From CAYLKS01 sp964384205 [NCBI: uncultured bacterium] (GTDB taxonomy: Bacteria; JAGOEH01): 37,214 nt of DNA. The DNA lies in assembly GCA_964384205.1 (NCBI GenBank), contig CAYLKS010000028.1, positions 1 through 37,214 of the forward strand. The letters are read 5' to 3'. The translations under genes and the position numbers were made by a program. Below are positions 10,301 to 16,559 of this stretch, in pieces. Every line of letters begins with the position of its first letter. Positions within the stretch are counted from its first letter, which is position 1. The notes below the pieces were generated by a model, which was not told where the DNA came from, made no database searches, and saw only the letters and a program-made list of their open reading frames with translations.

Positions 10301-13142
10301 TTCCGGCATAAGCTATAATTTTTGAGGCATAAGGTTCAGCATTATTCAAATTACTAAGCCATAAATTCTGTTCATCAGAATTTCCAGTATAATCAAGAAA
10401 ATTATTATAATTATCCCAATGTAATTCAAACCTATTAACATCATTATATTCAACTTCTCCGAACATGAATTCATCAAAAGCTCTAAGCATTTCCCTTCTG
10501 CTATCGGCAATTTTTTCATCACGGGCATTACCGTTGGCAAGATAAGAACCATGATGAGGAGTGCCCAAAGTAATCAAAAGCTTTACACGTTCTCCACATA
10601 ATTGCCCCGCATATTGACCAGTTGAAAATCTTTGATGTTGCATAAAAGCTCTTGCAACAAGCCCCCCCATACTATGGGCTAATATATAAAGTTCTTTATC
10701 TTGAAAATTTTTATCACTTTTATCCAGTTCCTCTATTTTTTCACGAAGTTTTGCAACAATAGTCTCCAAATCCGTAAAATTTGCCCAGTAATTTACATAA
10801 TATAATTTATAACTTCTATTAAGGGTAATATCACTATTAAAAAAACTTATAAAATTATCAAAAAACTCAGGCGATGGTTTTGCCGCACGACCGTTGGGAC
10901 TCCATCCGTGAATTAGAAGCAAAGGGATTCTATCATTAATGGGAGTACTATCGGCAGGCTGAATAGTTAACACATCATCAAAATATAATGTTTTAAAACT
11001 ATAAGGAGCAGCCCAATCCCCCATTGTAGAACCTTTGATTGCTCTTACTGTCCAATAATAATTTTCCCCCATTTCAAGAGATGAAGGTAATAAAAGTACA
11101 GTATCGGATATACCTGTTGTATCATATACGCCGCTCGATAATTGATAATCCGTTGCTATCCTTAACCTAAATTTAATACCGTTCCTATCTCCGGGATAGG
11201 TCCATTTAAAACGAGGATGAATATGTACATCTTCCCGATTGTGAATAGGTTTTAATAATATGGGTTGCGCAAGGTTAGCAGAAAATATTAATACTGTATC
11301 TTTATTCAATATATTAATTGAGTTAGTAATAGGGTCAAAAGAATATCCCGCTGCAATAGGGGTTACAATATAAGGACCTCCTTGAAAAAGCTCAAAAACA
11401 GCCTCACCTTTGTCATTTGTCATTGCAGTGTCTATAGCCATACCATTGACTACAACTAAAACACTCTCAACAGGAGCAGTAGTATCATCTTTAAAATGAA
11501 TCTTTACAGTTACTTTATATTTTGTATCAGTGGCAAGCCATGTTATTACGGTATCGGAAGTCTGTATATTTATGGCAGTATCCGAAGGAATCAAAGTTAA
11601 TCCCGGTTTTGCTCCTGCCAATTCATATCTATCATAAGTATGAACTTTAAATTCAAAATACCCATTAGAATCAGTAATAGCATTTTGATAATCACCATCT
11701 ACCATATTTATGACCACATTGCTAACAGGATTACCATCAACAGAATTTAACTTAACAAAGCCTGCAAGCTTCAAAGAATTATGTTTGGCTTTAACCAGAA
11801 TTTCGGTACTATCATCGATATTACTGAGAATTTGGTTATAAGGATACAAAGCATAAGGGAAAAAGAAACCATCCTTAGTAAAGGTCAAATAATATTTATC
11901 TTGTTTTGTTATTTGTAATCTGAAATTACCATTATTATCGGATATAGTACTATCAAGAAAAATAAAAGTACTACTAAACACTTTAATACTTACACTATCC
12001 AATCCGTCACCTTCGGAAAGAGCATAGGTTAAAAAAGAACGAGAAGAATCACTAATTATCACATTCCCCTTGATAACAACACCATTAAAGACACCGACAA
12101 AATCCTGTATTTGATTCGTTGTAATTGCATTAAAAGTTGCTTGTTCAGGGGTAAATACATACAAATTTTTATAAGGCTTTACTATATAAGAACCTCCCGG
12201 CGCAACGGTAAAAGAATATTTCCCGTCATCTCCCGTAGTTACAGTATCAATGATATTTCCGGTAATAACAACATATACACCGGACATAGGATTACCCAGG
12301 GAATCCTTGATAGTACCCGAAATTTTCAAATTATTCGGAGTGGCAATAAAATCTGCAGTAGTATTTTCTTTTAAATTATTAAATAAAGCGAAAGTAGGTG
12401 CAAAAGTATATCCTTCTTTGGTAGGTGTTACAGTATAAGAACCACCATAGGCAACAGTGAAAGAATAGGATCCTGTTGCATCCGTATATGTAGTAGCTGT
12501 ATTTGTTCCTGTTAATTCAACTTTTACATTTTCCAATGGAGTATTATCTTCCAATTTTATAATACCGCTAATTGAAACATTATTCAATTTTCCAGTAAAA
12601 TTAACTGTTTGATCTTCAGTAACTTCACTTATCAACATAAAAGCTGGAGTAAAAGTATATCCTTCTTTGGTAGGTGTTACAGTATATGTGCCTCCATATC
12701 CAACAGCAATGGAATAATTACCGTTTGCATCCGTTGTAGTACTATCCGTAGAAGTGCCAGTAATTTTAACTTTTACCCCTTCTAAAGGTGTACCGTCGGA
12801 AGTTGTTATGGCCCCGGATATAGTTACATTATTAAGCGTTGCCGTAAAATTTTGAACTTGATTTGAAGCAATTAGTGCAAAAACTTTGCTTATAGGTGTA
12901 AAGGAATATCCACTTTTTATAGGAGTTACTGTATATGTTCCACCTGTTGCAACACTAAAAGAATAATCACCGTTCACATCGGTATATACCGTATCCGAAG
13001 AAGAACCGGATAAAATCATTTTAACATTTTGTAATCCTGCCCCGTCATAAGTAACCTTACCGCTTATTGTAACAGTCTGAGCATTCATATATGAGGTGCT
13101 TAGTAAAAAGAAACATAAAATAATAAAAAATAGATGTTTCAT
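4386..13142 (-). CDS. Giant secreted multidomain lipase-like protein with T9SS type A sorting domain
   Basis: The 2918-residue product has a signal peptide (1-21, ending MNAQ). Seven carboxypeptidase-regulatory/Cna-B-like beta modules of about 80-100 residues follow (22-625, recurring VTPTKEGYTF), then an FN3-like module (about 628-720). The alpha/beta hydrolase (about 735-1010) has LLLIHGW, nucleophile motif AHSMGG with Ser824, TLGTPHHG, SDG with Asp981, and DHNE with His1007. These are a credible lipase/PGAP1-type catalytic triad. Further Ig/FN3-like modules fill about 1036-1530. A long beta-rich region of unknown kind (about 1560-2190) contains a Cys cluster near 2088-2110. FN3 modules cover about 2368-2555, and an Asp-rich thrombospondin-type-3 calcium-binding block covers 2557-2705. 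The T9SS sorting domain (about 2825-2918) contains YQNYPNPFN. It should act outside the cell as an esterase/lipase or adhesin-like enzyme. The gene stands alone with its own promoter, SD (AGGGAGG, 13147-13153) and terminator. Confidence 0.88.
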   Translation of the reverse strand: MKHLFFIILCFFLLSTSYMNAQTVTISGKVTYDGAGLQNVKMILSGSSSDTVYTDVNGDYSFSVATGGTYTVTPIKSGYSFTPISKVFALIASNQVQNFTATLNNVTISGAITTSDGTPLEGVKVKITGTSTDSTTTDANGNYSIAVGYGGTYTVTPTKEGYTFTPAFMLISEVTEDQTVNFTGKLNNVSISGIIKLEDNTPLENVKVELTGTNTATTYTDATGSYSFTVAYGGSYTVTPTKEGYTFAPTFALFNNLKENTTADFIATPNNLKISGTIKDSLGNPMSGVYVVITGNIIDTVTTGDDGKYSFTVAPGGSYIVKPYKNLYVFTPEQATFNAITTNQIQDFVGVFNGVVIKGNVIISDSSRSFLTYALSEGDGLDSVSIKVFSSTFIFLDSTISDNNGNFRLQITKQDKYYLTFTKDGFFFPYALYPYNQILSNIDDSTEILVKAKHNSLKLAGFVKLNSVDGNPVSNVVINMVDGDYQNAITDSNGYFEFKVHTYDRYELAGAKPGLTLIPSDTAINIQTSDTVITWLATDTKYKVTVKIHFKDDTTAPVESVLVVVNGMAIDTAMTNDKGEAVFELFQGGPYIVTPIAAGYSFDPITNSINILNKDTVLIFSANLAQPILLKPIHNREDVHIHPRFKWTYPGDRNGIKFRLRIATDYQLSSGVYDTTGISDTVLLLPSSLEMGENYYWTVRAIKGSTMGDWAAPYSFKTLYFDDVLTIQPADSTPINDRIPLLLIHGWSPNGRAAKPSPEFFDNFISFFNSDITLNRSYKLYYVNYWANFTDLETIVAKLREKIEELDKSDKNFQDKELYILAHSMGGLVARAFMQHQRFSTGQYAGQLCGERVKLLITLGTPHHGSYLANGNARDEKIADSRREMLRAFDEFMFGEVEYNDVNRFELHWDNYNNFLDYTGNSDEQNLWLSNLNNAEPYASKIIAYAGKITGSLCPIPFTSYASAYLGGAFILSQDFSCESDGIVPYNSAIFDGKTLKKTRVFDGYDHNEIVYGKSASDTAFFKTIRSDLLEDVPLNVLQPDGGEVLKHDSDYDIMWIAPLSVNKVDIYYSLDSGATYNLVVLNQDAADGVFTWHLPDTNVTNALVKVKDAEGGPDASVSFDVFTIYHNRVRFSKPIADTIFEIGDYNYIKWDYDGVGEYIDIDYLDLNDSSLYKVTKSFYIDSLQYLWKLPDSIPIGQGKIKIRILNMDSLYGDNEIYDFYSDSFKVYPTRNIKVLAPGIENYVDIDSIQGEKLFIDSTYRIKLTYIGRIEKMRILLGEDKDNFSYVIADTILSNITTDEDTLYYDWKIPVVQGDKWYIKIYDLDRDTVFAVNEHSFRIRRVAPILLAPSENSSDIFVYPDFSWDSVEGSKKYVLFIKDTTGTEVFRDTTDKLQYSLPHNPLYELLVGRKYNWYVKGIDSLETYLAKGGFRTVKDSPDDNLTLKEPARGDTISISEIHFEWSRPVKTEQFDFYIIYDNEIVFKQENISDLDTTLDVQLNNNFTDKVYWVVKAKNIFGEVSDTSWFYTLPPKEIDIEGNHLTVNRWERSSPKKISKAENIASNFYYKGISPITLNKMGSSNSIKIEDGYIFVNSDLTDIIGGEGNINYNLSGEYKSIWKGSYSVSNSIVSSSGGGSLQIDSDNDLGGLPSEGLRFSSIDLNNYSLNFKYDNSRVKLNFPGIVNDGENDLYFNTKDSITIDYNGNIRGNINDNSINIGGFKFSLQSLSFKGNIKSRAWIQANKTYLRLGTGNGIFNMDVPMYYTDPFALTLDRKNVGFCEINGTELNFDIDKLFPSLRLGSFRLGYPYIQSVWLESEGEWALQGESIFILPIRMVSNPGPNANFLSKWRYKAGYPVLFTKLVIHRSSPYLNHFSVKLRGANIMITPVLWFTGFDAEVSLTGNRDNQLERVYLKGNANFGLGAGMTSMLLTGKVGAEFDYLRNSYTKLRFYGTVYILAKIKYAGVWLEFESIHNEYEQDYVVVKYSYITDDLLFRAGGFIDYIVIRGELSGGFRIRKYKVYVNGGLYASGISKDFYIKGRLRFGVPKGIITVLGVDLPPSDWVLSNLFVQAGKFNIDRRIRYGASGNVRINCFKYPSCHCSGTWWKPWTWDCDCEWKTSSVTFSVFVPFDGGGLKASTNFYHVIDFKKSVYLRRLRKGLLKPKDYAVQLFNEENIDSLYIDYFPEKKTDTMMVVLKYYTEKRPELVLESPTGKRYYSEWIIEKSDNIVSDSGYYFVIPSEAGRWKACVLGVDKKDDYRLGFLGENLKPSFEFKNVLLDGTKLKIDYSAYYEDSTAFIDFYYTKNDSSDIFKLNFETIKENDGDSTVEFDISGLENGEYSIFALVSYGSNAPERYYYKEKITITDENKKYFNPTNLRAKRSDNYVLLQWDGQGIYDYFNIYYSNQSGAYTDSITEVYQNYYFFKPVNNTTRYYMIVKSVDKKGNEIGRTNEFTFVFDSLVVDTIAPPVPNKPTLELHIDTTLEDGKDSTYILVKWDKVDGASGYTVRYDNLNVDSLIGSIDIGDEDSVRIINLDRGTSYLFKIAAYDSVGNYSDFSEGTEILVVDDKDSDGDGILDDIEIKYFGDINVINSLTEDYDEDGLSNGYEIDTSGTNPAKWDTDDDWIWDDVDEHPLSDADNDNDMMADDWESYYNVYNPDEDDDNDSLSNKLEYKYGCDPTDVDTDGGGVSDYREIMNGTDPRNKYDDYQDKNKDLAELKEINAQYVKNDSLVQLQWKVEEKDKVKFYLIFKRDYESSPFLLIDSLNSDGQIGLKDYNYIDSNVVEYEANRKISYIIKAKDEFGNIDSIGYAEVEIQGYTGLDEKELMKISAVKLYQNYPNPFNNETKIRYELPKSTKDYKVRIVIYNTLGQRIKELYNGIERCGRHEIVWNGQDDYGRKVKSGVYILYLKVDKRVFKNKLILIK
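12402..12686 (-). repeat. Two identical 36-bp DNA segments within the N-terminal module array
   Basis: Plus-strand 12402-12437 and 12651-12686 are identical over 36 bp and lie exactly 249 bp (83 codons) apart. They encode the conserved YTVTPTKEGYTF segment of adjacent carboxypeptidase-regulatory-like modules. DNA identity beyond the protein constraint suggests recent module duplication or gene conversion. Confidence 0.8.
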
Positions 13143-13193
13143 CCTGCCTCCCTATTTAAAAAAAAATTAACAAATAATCAATTTTCTCCTTAT

Positions 13194-13222
13194 ATTATAA
13201 CATTCAATAGATTAAATGTCAA
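13194..13222 (-). promoter_or_regulatory. Consensus sigma70-type promoter of the 2918-residue protein gene
   Basis: On the minus strand TTGACA (plus-strand 13217-13222) is followed by a 17-bp spacer and a perfect TATAAT (13194-13199). Transcription should start near 13187, giving a leader of about 45 nt with the SD AGGGAGG just before the ATG at 13142. Both hexamers match consensus fully. Confidence 0.85.
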
Positions 13223-13527
13223 GAATCTTAAAAAAATCAGTATTTCTTTATTTTATTCTAAAAAATTATTATTTGACGAATACTGCCATTTTTTCACATC
13301 TCTTTTTTATCAGTTTATATTTGTAGTATTTGTGGTATGATTTGGGTTTATGGAGGGAATATTTTGATTGATTTTTGTGTGTATTGCATTTAAATGTCGG
13401 TAACATTTCAATAAGTCAATTGCTTGATTGTTAATGAGTTATAAATAAAATATGTGAAATGTGTAAAAAAAAATCAATTTCTCCAAATAATGAAGGAAGA
13501 TTTGTCAATGATGATAATATATTTTAT

Positions 13528-13671
13528 AAGTAGGCATAGAGGGGGAAGGGCAAAGACTAATAATAATGATGTGCAAACAAGGAAGTACTAGAAACGACGT
13601 TAAAGACGGTGTTTGCTATTCTACAGTAACAGATTTGTATCTGGATTTCCCAAGCACAATGATGCCTACTT
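13528..13671 (+). ncRNA. Candidate structured RNA with 10-bp closing helix
   Basis: This 144-nt segment is visibly richer in G and C than its surroundings and has no ORF. Its ends are perfect inverted complements (AAGTAGGCAT 13528-13537, ATGCCTACTT 13662-13671). Nested inside are GGGAA 13543-13547 with TTCCC 13647-13651, a 7-bp helix GCAAACA 13573-13579 with TGTTTGC 13610-13616, and a 5-bp hairpin CAGAT/ATCTG 13630-13643 with loop TTGT. All four helices are compatible in one multibranch fold. A terminator-like hairpin follows at once. A promoter-like TTGTCA-17-TATAAG lies at 13502-13530, but its predicted start falls at the end of the 5' arm, which argues against that exact promoter. I do not recognise the family: not tRNA, tmRNA, SRP RNA or RNase P RNA by their signature segments. 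Confidence 0.45.
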
Positions 13672-13712
13672 GAGGAGAGTTCTGAAGTTATTCCAGAACT
13701 TCCTCTATTTTC
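13672..13712 (+). terminator. Hairpin ending the candidate RNA
   Basis: The arms are 13672-13684 (GAGGA-G-AGTTCTG) and 13694-13705 (CAGAACT-TCCTC), giving 12 bp with one bulged G and a 9-nt loop, followed by TATTTTC. The T tail is weak, but the hairpin abuts the closing helix of the candidate RNA, which is where a terminator would be expected. Confidence 0.45.
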
Positions 13713-13739
13713 AAAATCCTAATTGATCTGGTAGTAATT

Positions 13740-14042
13740 TTATTTCTCTTTGTCATTTTTGGGAAGACTATTCCAATTTTTAGCAAATTTTAATAATTTT
13801 TCAATATCATCTCGAAAGTTAGGCGATATATCGGCTATTTCTTTTAAAGTTTCTTTTTTATTAATGGTGTTATATTTTTGCCAGTTAGTAGCCAATTGAT
13901 ATAAGCACTTACGATAATTAAATAAAGTATTTCAGCACTGAGAATTTTTTCTAATGAACATTGCAGCAATATCTGGTTGTTTTTTACTTGGTATTTTATA
14001 ATATATGCTCTCATAGGATATTATAAATAAAAATTTAGTTAC
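13740..14042 (-). pseudogene. Decayed ORF of unknown family
   Basis: One minus-strand frame from about 14042 to a TAA at 13740-13742 reads like real protein (YKIPSKKQPDIAAMFIRK, then LYQLATNWQKY, then KEIADISPNFRDDIEKLL). It has an in-frame TGA at 13932-13934 and no plausible start codon or SD upstream. It is hydrophilic and helical with ordinary-looking composition, unlike random AT-rich sequence. I do not recognise the family. It is probably the 3' remnant of a mobile or accessory gene next to the candidate RNA. Confidence 0.35.
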
Positions 14043-14381
14043 AATAAAAAAATAAAAAAACTTGACTAAAAAAATTTTTTTTATAAAATGAAATTAGATA
14101 TAAAATATTTAGGATTTTTTAATAAGGAAAAATTATGAAAAATTTAAACTGGATTAATGAATTTTTTTTAAAGAACTAAATGTAAAGTAATTTTACTTTT
14201 TGGAAATGTTGCTGATTATTGAACTTTCAATTAGTACAAGATATTTCTATAATTCAAGTAGTAAAAAATTAATTTAGATTAAAATTTTATTGTGATTATT
14301 CTATTCTATTTGAGCTACCTTTTATTCTTGACAGCTTTGTTAGAAAAGATGTTTGTAAGTATTTTTATATTGAGAGGAAAT
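14043..14381. other. Very AT-rich gap with no supported gene
   Basis: Apart from a 14-codon frame at 14135-14179 with an AAGGA-like SD (start reading MKNLNWINEF), nothing here resembles a gene. Long A and T tracts dominate. It probably holds the promoter of the small membrane-protein genes to its right, but no clear hexamer pair with proper spacing was found. Confidence 0.4.
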
Positions 14382-14552
14382 ATGAATGATCTTTGGAGTT
14401 TAGTTGGGGAAAAAAAATTTACTAATGAAAATAATAAGAGGGGCTTGGATAAGGTAAAAGAGATAAAAAATATATTCAAATTAAAAAAATTTAATATTAA
14501 GAAAAAAATAAAGATAAAATTTTTAATTAGGGGGTTCTCTGATTTTACATAA
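14382..14552 (+). CDS. Small basic hypothetical protein, doubtful
   Basis: A 56-codon frame starts with ATG at 14382 after an AGAGGA SD (14373-14378). The product is Lys-rich (RGLDKVKEIKNIF, then KKFNIKKKIKIKF) and matches nothing I know. The frame is open further upstream to a GTG at 14292, but that extension is hydrophobic low-complexity sequence without an SD. It may be a degenerate remnant rather than a working gene. Confidence 0.25.
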   Translation: MNDLWSLVGEKKFTNENNKRGLDKVKEIKNIFKLKKFNIKKKIKIKFLIRGFSDFT

Positions 14553-14685
14553 AAGTATACTTAATTTAAAACTAAGGGGGTCTATAATGTTTGCTTTTTA
14601 CTAACATCATATTTTTACAATACTATTTATATGTTTATGAATTATTAATTAATATTTTTCTAATTTTCAAAAAAGGGGGATAGCG

Positions 14686-15261
14686 ATGGATAAAAATTAT
14701 ATGCAATATGTAGACAAAGTATTAAATTTAATTCAGGACAATAAAACTATTAGCATAGGTATGAAATATTTTTATATCCTTTTTGCTATTATTAACTTAC
14801 TAATACCGTTGTTTGTATTGATTGAAATTTTAGATCAAGGTTTAGGTGGTTATCCAGCTACTACAATTATTGGAACAATATTAATTTTCCTTGTTGTAGT
14901 ATTAATAGGATTCGCAGGTTTCAAATTATTCTGGCAAAGACAAAAAAAGATAAGAGATTACTTAGAAAGTAAATCCAAATATATTGTTTCTTTTGCATTT
15001 TCTGATATAGTTTTAAGTTTTGGTCATTGGTTGGCAATGATCGTGGGAATAGGGATACCTTTAATATATTTTATAGTACTTCTTTTAGTGGACAGTGAAG
15101 CTCTTTCTTTTTTAAATATATTTTTACCTCTTCCAATTAAATGGACATCTATAATTTGGTTAGTCGCATTTGGATTTATTATTCTTATATTTTTTACTTT
15201 TATTTCAGAAAGAATCAAGATTTTTCCTGAGATTGGTATAAATATTACAAAAGAGAAGTAA
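14686..15261 (+). CDS. Four-helix integral membrane protein of unknown function
   Basis: The 191-residue product has a soluble N-terminal segment (1-24), then four predicted membrane helices (about 27-48, 58-82, 108-135 and 150-172) joined by a basic cytoplasmic-looking loop (WQRQKKIRDYLESKSKYI). The start is set by the SD GGGGG at 14673-14678. It lies 18 bp before the next gene and is probably cotranscribed with it; the pair ends at a strong terminator. No catalytic motif is visible and I recognise no family. It could be a transport or membrane-organising partner of the anchored protein that follows. Confidence 0.7.
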   Translation: MDKNYMQYVDKVLNLIQDNKTISIGMKYFYILFAIINLLIPLFVLIEILDQGLGGYPATTIIGTILIFLVVVLIGFAGFKLFWQRQKKIRDYLESKSKYIVSFAFSDIVLSFGHWLAMIVGIGIPLIYFIVLLLVDSEALSFLNIFLPLPIKWTSIIWLVAFGFIILIFFTFISERIKIFPEIGINITKEK

Positions 15262-15279
15262 TTTTTTTGGGGTAAATAT

Positions 15280-16305
15280 ATGTCAAAAAAGAAACTAATT
15301 TCTATTATAGGAGTTATTATAATTATTGTTTTTTTAGTTTATTTAAAATCGACAAACACGCCGTTGCATGCTTTTAATAAAATAAGAACTTCAATTAATA
15401 AAGCAGATTATAAAACTTTTATTAAATATGTGGATCTTAAGGAATTTTATACTAGCGTCTTAAAAGATTATGGGGTAGATGATAGTGAATTTGAAAATAA
15501 TCTCAAAGAAGCTATGGAAAAAATACAAAGAATTTTTAAAGAAAAAAAAGAAAAGGGAGAAGGCTATAGTATTCTTGCTCATCTAATTATAGATAGTGAT
15601 TATAGGGCAGATGATTTTTATTTAAAATATTTATCAGGAAAATATTTTAAATATGTTGTAAAAAAACCTTTTGAAGATGAGAAAAATTCTTCTAAAAAAA
15701 ACGCAGTGGTGGTAATGCCTGTTTATATTGCAAAATATGATACCACATTAAATATAAAATTTATATTTAAAAAGAAAAAAGGTCTATGGAAATTAGTCGG
15801 TTTTGATTATTCTATTCCTTTAACAATTGACAATTTAGAACAGGAATGGGTAAACAAGTATAATAAGATGCTAAGAGATAAGCTAAACAACTCTATAAGA
15901 TTTAATGAATTTAGTTATAAAGCAATAAGTCCAGACTATTCTAATTTTATTTTTATCATGACAGCTAATTTACAGAATATGACAAATAAAACCATTAAAG
16001 GTTTTGATCTAGAAATAAAAGAGAATAATTATGATTATAGTTTTCTTATTCATAGGGATTCTTTATCTATACCTCCTTCTCAGTCTAACGATTTTACATG
16101 GCGGTTTTTAATAACTTCATGGGTTATTCAAACTCCATCGTTTTTTAGAGAGGCATTAGAAAAAAACCTTGACTTTGGTATTAAAATTGATAGTATTTTT
16201 TTTGATGATGGTAGTGTATTAAAGTATAAAAATCTATCTCCTTTTGAACTTCCTATAGATAGTATAAAAGAAAAACCTGTTAATAATGTCAAACAAACAA
16301 TATAA
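15280..16305 (+). CDS. Membrane-anchored protein of unknown function
   Basis: The 341-residue product has one N-terminal membrane helix (about 5-23) and then a soluble domain, probably outside the cytoplasm. Residues 30-185 (FNKIRTSINKADYKTFIKYV, later GLWKLVGFDYSI) resemble NTF2-like/DUF2939-type lipoprotein folds: a helical start followed by curved strands ending in a W-K-L strand. Residues about 205-325 look like a beta-sandwich (FIMTANLQNMTNKTIKGFDL, FDDGSVLKY). The SD is TTGGGG, 10 bases before the ATG. It is the second and last gene of a short operon. The fold assignment is tentative and the function unknown. Confidence 0.7.
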   Translation: MSKKKLISIIGVIIIIVFLVYLKSTNTPLHAFNKIRTSINKADYKTFIKYVDLKEFYTSVLKDYGVDDSEFENNLKEAMEKIQRIFKEKKEKGEGYSILAHLIIDSDYRADDFYLKYLSGKYFKYVVKKPFEDEKNSSKKNAVVVMPVYIAKYDTTLNIKFIFKKKKGLWKLVGFDYSIPLTIDNLEQEWVNKYNKMLRDKLNNSIRFNEFSYKAISPDYSNFIFIMTANLQNMTNKTIKGFDLEIKENNYDYSFLIHRDSLSIPPSQSNDFTWRFLITSWVIQTPSFFREALEKNLDFGIKIDSIFFDDGSVLKYKNLSPFELPIDSIKEKPVNNVKQTI

Positions 16306-16313
16306 ATTATATC

Positions 16314-16347
16314 GAAGTGAGTAGATACTATCTACTCACTTCAATTT
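16314..16347 (+). terminator. Terminator of the two-gene membrane protein operon
   Basis: A 12-bp perfect stem (GAAGTGAGTAGA 16314-16325, TCTACTCACTTC 16331-16342) with a 5-nt loop is followed by AATTTT. It starts 9 bases after the stop of the anchored protein gene. Confidence 0.8.
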
Positions 16348-16419
16348 TCTAAATAAAGATTTATTGATTATTAATTAGTTAAGATAAAAAAGAATAAATT
16401 TATAATTATTTGTGATTGT

Positions 16420-16489
16420 GAGAGTGCGTTGGATTTTGTAGTATATATTTAGGCAAAATTTCCATTTACACAAAATCCAAAGCACTCTC
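16420..16489. repeat. Long imperfect palindrome between convergent genes
   Basis: Arms 16420-16439 (GAGAGTGC-G-TTGGATTTTGT) and 16470-16489 (ACAAAATCCAA-A-GCACTCTC) pair over 19 of 20 positions with one G/A mismatch around a 30-nt loop. It lies between the plus-strand terminator at 16314 and the minus-strand terminator at 16529, in neither gene. The stem is far longer than the terminators beside it. It could be a small RNA hairpin, a REP-like element or a miniature transposon remnant. No second copy was seen in the window. Confidence 0.7.
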
Positions 16490-16528
16490 CTTTAAGAATA
16501 ATAATTTGATGATACTTTTTAGAAACAA

Positions 16529-16557
16529 CAAAAGGGCGGCGTATAACCACCCTTTTT
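16529..16557 (-). terminator. Terminator for the subtilase gene, T-flanked on both strands
   Basis: The hairpin AAAAGGGCGG (16530-16539) with CCACCCTTTT (16547-16556) and a 7-nt loop begins three bases after the subtilase stop on the minus strand. One G-T pair appears depending on strand. Both sides have T-rich tails, so it may act in both directions. Confidence 0.75.
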
Positions 16558-16559
16558 TC

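Noticed and set aside
13528-13671. Retron msr-msd RNA
   Set aside because: Terminal paired arms and length fit, but no reverse transcriptase gene is in the window on either strand and the usual msd long hairpin is not evident.
14135-14179. 14-codon ORF with SD (starts MKNLNWINEF)
   Set aside because: Too short to support as a gene; it could be a leader peptide or chance, and no downstream attenuator hairpin was found.
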